Shown: positions 56,616 to 64,000 of the stretch, one piece after another
Numbering within the stretch: position 1 is the stretch's first letter
Layout of the letters: every line of letters begins with the position of its first letter
Source of the DNA: Pseudomonadales bacterium
GTDB lineage: Bacteria; Pseudomonadota; Gammaproteobacteria; Pseudomonadales; Azotimanducaceae
Assembly (NCBI GenBank): GCA_024234635.1
Contig: JACKNX010000006.1
Span: 124,001 to 188,000, forward strand
Reading direction: 5' to 3'
DNA length: 64,000 nucleotides
Program-made: the position numbers and the translations under genes
The notes under the pieces: model-generated
What the model saw: the letters and a program-made list of their open reading frames with translations, nothing else
Databases searched by the model: none
What the model was told of the DNA's origin: nothing

Positions 56616-59600
56616 ATGTGTTGCTGGAATAGCACCCTAGATACGAACCGGATCGGTCGCCAGATGGCCTTTCGCTTGCTGCGGCTGTACCTGGCGGTCG
56701 GAGTGTTTGTCGGGGTAGCGCCTTCGGCGTACGCGTTGCAAGCCAGCAAGTCACTGGCAACCCCAACTGAAATAAGCACGAACCGGTTTTCCATCGATGT
56801 CACCCTGGATGTGACAAACAACGATGGCGTGCCTTATTTCGACCTATCCATGACAGATGATCTGTCCGGGCAGTTGGGTACGCCGGTCGCCAATGTCGGG
56901 CAGGTGGATGTGCCAGGCGAATACGCGGTAACTAATCTCGCGCTGGATACAAGTGGCGTCGTGAGCGGCAACGTCGGATTCAATTTGAATGCGGGCTTCA
57001 ACGGTTCCGGTGCAAATGCCCAGCTTCTGCAGGCAGGCCATCCCGGGCGTCTCGATCCCGCCGATGTATTGCGAGTAACCTTTCGGATCACGTTCCAGCC
57101 TGACGGGAGCACGGCGCCGATAACCAACAGTTTCAGCACCGGGGCAGACACGACCGGAAACGGGGTCCCGAATAACCAGGTTACAGCGACTTCAAACACC
57201 GTGACGTTTGACATGCTCGGTGCGCTGACGCCCTTCAGTTGTACCGACGAACTGTATCTGGTCACTCAGACGCCTTCCCGTCTCGAACGGCTGGATGTGG
57301 TCAACCAAAGCCTGAATCAGGTCGGGTCGACATCGCACGGGCTTACTTTCAATGCCATTGGCTTGTCGGGCTCGACGTCAGGCTTTCTGTATGGCCTGGA
57401 AAACAATGTTTCCAATCTGATTGCCGTTGGTAGCAGTGGGTCCGTGGTAGGCCTCGGCCCCGTTACCAACCTGCCTGTTGATCAGTATTCCGGTGGTACT
57501 GTCGTCGGTTCAGAGATGTTCGTGACTCGCCGCAATACGAACGAACTGTGGAAAATCGATGTCAACTCGATGGTAGCCACCTTCGTCGGCAGCGGTGTAG
57601 GCCTCGACGAGGTGTTTGATCTCGCCTACAACATCCTCGACGGATTTCTTTATGCGGTTGGTGAGAACACCAAACTCCTCTACCGCATAGACCGGTCAAG
57701 CGCGTCAACGACAGCCCTGGGTACCACGTCAATATCGGGAACGGGTCTTGGGGCTGCCGGACTCGATAGCGGGCTGAACCTCTATGTCTATGTCAATTCG
57801 AGTGGCCAGCTCTATTCGGTGAATCTGGTCACCGCCGAGTCCTTCCCCGTGATTACGCTCTCTCCCTCCACACGCTCCGACGGTGCCGTGTGCGACAACT
57901 CACCGACAAGCGTCATTCCGCCAGTAGTCGGTGGCGCACTCCAGGTGGGTGCAGTGGTTGGCGAAGGCGGAAACGAGTTTTCGGTACAGTACACGGTCAC
58001 CATAGAAAACAGTGGGTTCGTTAATCTGTTCGACCTGCAGGGTAGCCTCGATCTGAGCGCCGCCTTTGGAACCGCCGTCGCAACAGCCGGCGATGTCAAT
58101 GCGCCAGGCGAATTCTTCGCGTCGATCTCATCGATCGATGTCTCAGGTGTCACGCACGGCGGCAATCCTGTTTTTGCGGCAAATCCCGGCTTCACTGGCG
58201 AAGGTGGGGGGAGCCTGTTGCTCAACCCGGTACCCGCTGAATCGTTGTATCCGGGTGACGTCGTCAGGGTACTGGTTACGGTTCGATTCCTCCCGGACGG
58301 TGATCTCGCCCCCTATGGCGTCACTGCGACGGTCTATGGAGACAGTCGGACGAATGGCGTTGCCAATCAGGAAGTCAGTGATGTGACGACGAGCGGACTT
58401 GATCCGGATGCGAATGGCGATCTGTCCGGTAATGATGGCGACGGGGATCCGACGAATACCAGCTCGACGACGTTGCCGGACATTCTCGCGGCCATGGATC
58501 CTTTCGCCTGTGGTACTGAGTTCTATCAGGGGCGGTCAGTGAATACCTCAGATCCCACGGATCTGTTCATCGTCAATCCCACCAATGGGGTCTTTACGCC
58601 TTTCGGGACAAATATTCACGGACTCAACTTCAATGCCAGTGGCTACCGGGTTGCTGACAATCTGATCTATTCCATGCGACGACAGTCCACTCACCTGATT
58701 GTCACCGATTCCGACGGGGAGAGCGTTGATCTCGGTGCGGTATCAGGTCTGGCGTTGACCCCCGGCAAGAGCTTCAGTGCGGGCGACGTGCTCGGTGATA
58801 CGTTGTACGTGACCGTTTTCAATTCTCCTGGCGAAGACGATCAGCTCTGGGCTATCAATCTGAATGACCGAACGGCTCAACTGCGCGGAACGGCGACATC
58901 ACTCATCCAGGCATTGGATATATCCGCCAATCAACTAAACGGCCTGCTGTACGTTGTCGCCGGAGGACAGGTATACACCGTTGATCCGACTACGATGAAC
59001 GAGACGTTGATCGGCCCTACCGGCGGTCCTTCGGGTTTTGGCGCCCAGTTCATCAACAACGCAGGACAGGTATTCGGCTACGAAAATGCCGGGGCCCTGT
59101 ATCAGGTTGACACATCCACGGGTGCTGCGACGCTGCTGACCACGGGGCCGACGGTTTCTCTGAACGATGGTTCTTCCTGTCCGCTTGCCGGACCGCTTGC
59201 CCTGCAACAGGTCGGCACGGCGATGAACCTCGTCTCGCTGACAGACCTCGGAAACAACACTTATCGCGCCACCTACGATATGAAGGTACGCAACACGGGC
59301 GCCAGCCAGTTGTTTGATATCCAGGCGGTCAATCCATTGGCGGGCACCTTTGGTACCAGTGTTGCCACTTCCGGCGATGTCGACACCGCGGGCGAGTACT
59401 TCGCAAGTGTGGTCAGCATTGATACGTCCGGGGTGGTGAATGGCGGCAACACCACTTTTGTCGCCAACACCGCATTCGACGGCAGTGCGGACGCGACCTT
59501 GCTGGACGCCGCGCAGGCCGGCTCGCTGAGGTCTGGCGACGAAATCGTGATACGCGTGGAAGTGACGTTGTATCCTGACGCCGCGTTCACCTACCAGAAC

Positions 59601-60932
59601 CAGTTCACCGGTACCGGTGACAATGCAGCCAACGGCGTGGCCGACGCTGACAACAGCGATCTTTCCACGACGGGCATCGACGTGGATCAGAACGGTCTTG
59701 TAGGCGCCAACGACGGCGACGGCGATCCCACCAACACCGATGCGCCAACGGTTCTGACCTTCCCCGATTTCGATGGCGATGGCTTCGCCGACCCGTTCGA
59801 TCTGGATGACGACAACGACGGCTGCATGGACGTGGATGAAGGCGATCTGACGATCGACACGGATGGCGACGGGCAGCCGGACAGTCGTGACATCGACTCC
59901 GATAACGATGGCATTACCGATAATGTCGAACTGCAGTCGGAAGGCGGATATATCACGCCGCTCGGCACCGATGGCGACAACGATGGCCTCGACGACGCGT
60001 ACGATCCCGATACTGGCGGCACACTGCTCGTTGCCGTGAATACCGACGGTACGGGTGATCCCGATTTCCGGGACACCGATGCCGATGACGATGGCATTCC
60101 TGACAGCATCGAAGGGCACGATGCGAACGCCGACGGTGTTGCGGATACCGTACCCGCAGGTGCCGATGCGGATGGCGATGGCCTGGACGATGCCTATGAC
60201 ACGGTCGTACGGCCGGCAGCGGGTAACGAGACCGGCAGCAACGCACCGCTGCAGAATACCGATGGCGCCGATGCCCGCGACTGGCGCGATGCCGATGATG
60301 ACAACGATGGTATTGCGACTACCACGGAAGGTGGCGTCGGCAATGATGGCGATGGCGATGGCACGCCGGACTATCTGGATGCGGACGATCTTGATGGCGA
60401 TGGTGTGCCTGATACATCCGACGCCGACGATGACGGGGATGGCATCCTGGACAGCGATGAAGGGTCCGGTGTTACCGATACGGACGGCGATGGGCATCCG
60501 GACAGTCTTGATATCGACGCTGACAACGACGGTATCGTCGACAACATAGAAGCGCAGGCGGAAGGTGCCTACATCGCGCCTACGGGCAACGATGGTGATG
60601 GCGATGGCCTTGACGATGCCTACGATGCTGACAACGGCGGTACCCCCATCGTGCCGGTGAACACCGACGGTGCGGATGTTGCCGACTACCTTGATGCCGA
60701 CGCTGACAACGACGGCGTACCGGATGCGATCGAAGGCTCCGATGCGAACATGGACGGCGTGGCGGACATCACGCCTGCCGGAGCGGATACTGACAACGAC
60801 GGTCTGGACGATGCCTGGGATGTCATCGTCGCGTCCGCTGCCGGGAATGCTACCGGCAGCAGCGCGCCTAAGAACTCGGCATCGATGCGCGCGCGACTGG
60901 CGGGATCGCCGATGACGACAACGATGGCGTAA
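56616..60932 (+). CDS. Giant surface protein with three repeat domains, two propeller-like domains and thrombospondin-3-like calcium repeats
   Basis: The frame from ATG at 56616 (AGGGA upstream; an ATG at 56664 is possible) encodes 1438 residues with a signal peptide ending near AYALQ. A DUF11-like beta domain occurs three times (about 43-205, 445-625, 861-1045), each with a GTPVANVGQVDVPGEY-like GTxVATxGDVxxPGEY motif. Between them lie two DUF6923-like propeller segments (about 207-430 and 631-855). From about 1050 a tandem array of D-x-D-x-D-G loops (DTDGDGQPDSRDIDSDNDG) with a 207-residue super-period binds calcium. The true gene does not end at 60932: a frameshift near 60880 stops it. Confidence 0.85.
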   Translation: MCCWNSTLDTNRIGRQMAFRLLRLYLAVGVFVGVAPSAYALQASKSLATPTEISTNRFSIDVTLDVTNNDGVPYFDLSMTDDLSGQLGTPVANVGQVDVPGEYAVTNLALDTSGVVSGNVGFNLNAGFNGSGANAQLLQAGHPGRLDPADVLRVTFRITFQPDGSTAPITNSFSTGADTTGNGVPNNQVTATSNTVTFDMLGALTPFSCTDELYLVTQTPSRLERLDVVNQSLNQVGSTSHGLTFNAIGLSGSTSGFLYGLENNVSNLIAVGSSGSVVGLGPVTNLPVDQYSGGTVVGSEMFVTRRNTNELWKIDVNSMVATFVGSGVGLDEVFDLAYNILDGFLYAVGENTKLLYRIDRSSASTTALGTTSISGTGLGAAGLDSGLNLYVYVNSSGQLYSVNLVTAESFPVITLSPSTRSDGAVCDNSPTSVIPPVVGGALQVGAVVGEGGNEFSVQYTVTIENSGFVNLFDLQGSLDLSAAFGTAVATAGDVNAPGEFFASISSIDVSGVTHGGNPVFAANPGFTGEGGGSLLLNPVPAESLYPGDVVRVLVTVRFLPDGDLAPYGVTATVYGDSRTNGVANQEVSDVTTSGLDPDANGDLSGNDGDGDPTNTSSTTLPDILAAMDPFACGTEFYQGRSVNTSDPTDLFIVNPTNGVFTPFGTNIHGLNFNASGYRVADNLIYSMRRQSTHLIVTDSDGESVDLGAVSGLALTPGKSFSAGDVLGDTLYVTVFNSPGEDDQLWAINLNDRTAQLRGTATSLIQALDISANQLNGLLYVVAGGQVYTVDPTTMNETLIGPTGGPSGFGAQFINNAGQVFGYENAGALYQVDTSTGAATLLTTGPTVSLNDGSSCPLAGPLALQQVGTAMNLVSLTDLGNNTYRATYDMKVRNTGASQLFDIQAVNPLAGTFGTSVATSGDVDTAGEYFASVVSIDTSGVVNGGNTTFVANTAFDGSADATLLDAAQAGSLRSGDEIVIRVEVTLYPDAAFTYQNQFTGTGDNAANGVADADNSDLSTTGIDVDQNGLVGANDGDGDPTNTDAPTVLTFPDFDGDGFADPFDLDDDNDGCMDVDEGDLTIDTDGDGQPDSRDIDSDNDGITDNVELQSEGGYITPLGTDGDNDGLDDAYDPDTGGTLLVAVNTDGTGDPDFRDTDADDDGIPDSIEGHDANADGVADTVPAGADADGDGLDDAYDTVVRPAAGNETGSNAPLQNTDGADARDWRDADDDNDGIATTTEGGVGNDGDGDGTPDYLDADDLDGDGVPDTSDADDDGDGILDSDEGSGVTDTDGDGHPDSLDIDADNDGIVDNIEAQAEGAYIAPTGNDGDGDGLDDAYDADNGGTPIVPVNTDGADVADYLDADADNDGVPDAIEGSDANMDGVADITPAGADTDNDGLDDAWDVIVASAAGNATGSSAPKNSASMRARLAGSPMTTTMA

Positions 60933-63900
60933 GCGACGAGCGTGGAGGGTGGTGCCGGCAACGATGCCGACAGTGATGGTCGCGGATTATCGGATGGCGA
61001 TGACTTCGACGGCGACGGCGTGCCCGATTCAACTGACCTGGACGACGACAGCAGCCAGTTTGCCCGATACGGATGAGGTGCCGGTGACACCGGCCGATGA
61101 CGGCCTGCCGGACAGCATGGACATCGACAGCGATGGGACGGTATCGTCGACAATGTCGAGGCCAGACGGACGGCGCCGCCATCCGCGTTGACCGGCACCG
61201 ATACCTGCGACAGCGACAGTCTGGACGATGCGTACGATGCGGATAACGGCGGTACAATTGTCGTCGTCAGATTCGATGGCGCCGATCAGCCGGACTATCT
61301 GGATACCGACGGTGACAACGACGGCATCGCGGATCATCGAAGGCAGTGACGCAGATCGTGGTGTGGCTGACGTGGTGCCAGTAAGGAGTCGATACCGATG
61401 GCGACGGTCTGGACGACGCGTTCGATACTGATTGCCTCGCCTGCGGGGAATGCCACGGGGTTCAGGGTGCGCCGGCACCGGAACAACGATGGCGGGACGC
61501 CCCTGACTATCGTGACGCCGACGGCATGATAACGACCGGTCTAACCCTACCAGCGGTGAAGGCGGTCCGGGGGCAGGATGACGATGGTGACGGTATTCCG
61601 GACTATCTCGGTGGCGACGACTTCGACGGCATTGGTTGCCGGACTCCGGTGATATCGACGATGACGGCGACGGCATGCGGATGTGGTGGAAGGCGTGGCG
61701 CTGTGTCGACCGATGCCGATGGGCGTGTCGACGGCCGCGATATCGACGCAGACGACGACAAGGATCGTGGACAACATCGAGGCGCAGGCGGAGTCAGGTA
61801 CGTACCGCCCACGAGGGACGATACGGACGGCGACGTCTCGATGCCTGGCCCGACAATGGCGGCTCGCCCATCTTGCCGGTCAATACCGACGGAACGGACA
61901 ACCCGATTACCTCGATCCGGACGCCGACAACGATGGCGTGCCGGACAGCATCAGGCCACGATGCGAACGCCGACGGTGTTGCGGATGCCATTACCCGCAG
62001 GTGCCGATGCGGGGATGGCGATGGCCTGGACGATACTTTACCGAGCACGGTCGATGCGCCCGGCGGGCAATGCGATTGGCGGCAGCACCCGCCTGCAGAG
62101 CTACGGATGGGCAGGACAATCGCGACTGGCGGGATACCGACGATAACCAACGATGGTCTCCACTGCCGGTGGACATAACCTCAATGGCGACTTTGTGATG
62201 ACGATGCGGATGGCGATGGCACGCCAGACTACCTGGATCGGACTCGCGGATACGGATGAGACGGTAACCGGACGTTCTGGACCGGACCAGTTTGGCGACA
62301 TTTATAACCGATATCGCGGGAAGGCGGCGGGGATCGACCGTCCGCTGATGCGGACAATGATAACGTCGCGATTTTCCGGGACCCTAAGATTCCCCGGTTT
62401 CATCGACGCCAACGCTGACGTTATCGGCGACAACTTCGACGCCGACGATGGTGTTGAAACCATCTGGATGTCGATGCCGATGGTGATGAATTATTGCCTA
62501 CCTGACAATATCAGGGGCGCAGGATACCGAAGAATACGCGTGCCTCGAGTGGCCTGGACACGGATGGTGATGGCTGGACGACGCGTACGATCTGGACAAC
62601 GGTGGTACACCGCTGGTGCCCTATCAACAGTGATGGCCGACGCCGGACTTCCTGGATACCGACGCCGACTAATGATGGTGTCCCTGATCGTATCGAGGGC
62701 ACATGACGCGGACCCAGCGACAGCGTCGCGGATCGTCACCGCCAGTAGCAGCGACGCGGGATGGTGATGGCCTGGACGATGCGCCACGATGCAGTTTTGG
62801 GCTTTGGTCCGGGGCACCGGCTCGAATGCGCCGGTGGCAATACCGATGGGGCTGACACGCCGGATTATCGCAAGCATGATGGTGACAACGATGGCGTGCT
62901 TACCGCTGCGGAAGATACCAACGGCAGCGGCAATTTTGCGGATGACGACCGCGACCGTGATGGCATTCATTTACGGATGCGGTGCTCGACCTCGCGTCGT
63001 TGGCCGGAACGCGTTCCGCGATCTGGATTCGGACGATCGTTGATGCCACAGATACTCCACTGGCCGGCTGGCTGGTGGAACTCGTGCAGAACGATGTGGT
63101 ACTGGCATCGCCAGGCGGTAGCGGACGACCAGTTCGTATACCTTTGCGGGCAGTTCAGGTGCCGGCTATGCGCTCGGTTGCGGCACCCGTGTAATGTCTT
63201 CGCCTGCTCGATGGCCTCGTTGAACGGTGAAAACCAGCTGATTGATCAGGTGCCAGGTGGATCCGTCAGGGATCGTTTACGACACCGACTCGCCAGACCC
63301 CGCTCGATGGCGCCACCATTGCGGTACAGGATGGTAATGGCGATCCTCTGCCGATGTCTGTTTGTTGCCGGGCCAGCGGAATCAGGTCACCAAACGTATG
63401 GATGGCGCACAAAGTGGACGTGCGGATCGGTGAGGACGCCATACTGTCCGAGCGGCGTCACGCTGACGCGGCAGTGACCGCGCCCGCCGACTATGTGGAT
63501 GGTCCGTCGGCGAGCATGCCCACCGCTTGCGGGACCGTTCCGATCCACGGGGCTGGCAGATCCCTGCTGGTGCGGCTGCGGCTAGTGCGCCCCAGGAGGC
63601 GATGACTGAAGCTACTGCAGTTCGTGCTGGAGACGGTGACCGGATGTCATCCACAGCCACATTTCCGCTCGACCCTGTCGGCAGGTTCGACCTGCTGACT
63701 GACCAGCGGGCTGGCAAAGCGCATGGCAATAGCGTGGGCGACTGGTGCCTTTATATCATCGGTCCAGGAATGTCGGTGGTCGGCTGCTCACCAATGTCAC
63801 GTTGACCGACCTGTGCCACCCGGATTCCGACTCGTGACCGGCTCGGTACGTGCGCGGCTTCAGGTTGCGGATCTTACGACCGATGAGGCGACCACTGGTG

Positions 63901-64000
63901 ATCGGCGGCGTCTTTCCCGTAACGGATCATCCGTGTCAGCTATCCTGCGGGTTGATGCCGAGGTGTCACCAGGGCGATATGTAACCTTGTGAGCGCGACG
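60933..64000 (+). pseudogene. Frame-broken continuation of the surface-protein gene to the window end
   Basis: Translated fragments in all three plus frames keep spelling the same calcium repeats (for example DIDSDG near 61120, DIDADDD near 61739, DGDNDGVLTAAEDTNGSGN near 62880) but switch frame every few tens of bases. From about 63270 the fragments resemble a carboxypeptidase-regulatory-like domain (TPLDGATI, DGNGDPLP) followed by a DUF11 repeat (NSVGDWCLYII, LLTNVTLTDLCHPDSDS). The gene therefore continues beyond the window. Sequence error at a poorly covered repeat is more likely than decay, because the upstream 4.2 kb is intact. Confidence 0.65.

Noticed and set aside
58935..60497. A 520-codon minus-strand frame rich in Ile, Val and Gly
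   Set aside because: It is the complement of the GAT/GAC-rich calcium repeats of the surface-protein gene; its repetitive composition is a by-product.
59760..62100. Regular DNA repeats that could be taken for a CRISPR array
   Set aside because: The period is 621 nt with degenerate units encoding D-x-D-x-D-G loops. There are no short identical repeats with unique spacers and no cas genes.

Overview
The window reads as a chromosomal segment of a GC-rich gammaproteobacterium. The main reason is the block infC-rpmI-rplT-pheS-pheT-ihfA-merR (18.5-24.5 kb), whose order is typical of that class, together with RlmJ. The accessory content suggests an aerobic degrader of aliphatic or alicyclic compounds: two CYP153-type P450s, an acyl-CoA synthetase, an enoyl-CoA hydratase, four SDRs, a Baeyer-Villiger monooxygenase, an LLM-family flavin oxidoreductase and two molybdenum enzymes. 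I cannot name the genus.

Layout. 0-9 kb (all minus): a partial CheX-like gene and a CheY-like receiver, a MATE exporter, rlmJ, a KorAB-type 2-oxoacid:acceptor oxidoreductase, and two tandem paralogous exported proteins. 9-18 kb: uvrB, an acyl-CoA synthetase, a PIN-domain protein, tRNA-Val(GAC), two AhpD-like genes (one with an in-frame UGA and a possible SECIS), a PECR-like SDR, a TetR regulator and a CYP153. 18-24.6 kb: the translation block and tRNA-Pro(GGG). 24.9-28 kb: a serine hydrolase, an RhlG-like SDR and a hexapeptide acyltransferase. 28-34.6 kb (minus): BVMO, cupin, LLM oxidoreductase, GST and a Mo-bisPGD oxidoreductase, divergent from an amidase / ATP-grasp / SDR operon (34.8-38.4 kb). 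38.6-46 kb: DUF4180, VOC, a second CYP153, DUF2306, enoyl-CoA hydratase, then an xanthine-dehydrogenase-type large subunit with a MoaD-like protein and a nitronate monooxygenase. 46-56 kb: NTF2-like, YceI, a nucleotide-sugar-type epimerase, a 1260-residue SGNH-hydrolase exoprotein, a small exported protein, and a GMC oxidoreductase with its small subunit. 56.6-64 kb: a giant surface protein with thrombospondin-3-like calcium repeats. Its reading frame is intact to about 60.85 kb and then broken repeatedly to the window end.

A roughly 200-bp, two-module, hairpin-rich repeat occurs four times (13.9, 23.4, 27.9 and 38.4 kb), always between genes, once with its modules in a different relative orientation. 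The most interesting signal is the AhpD-like gene at 14.1-14.6 kb. A UGA sits exactly at the second cysteine position of a CxxC motif, the frame stays open for 104 more codons, and a hairpin with a G in its apical loop lies 24 nt downstream. This makes a selenocysteine enzyme plausible.
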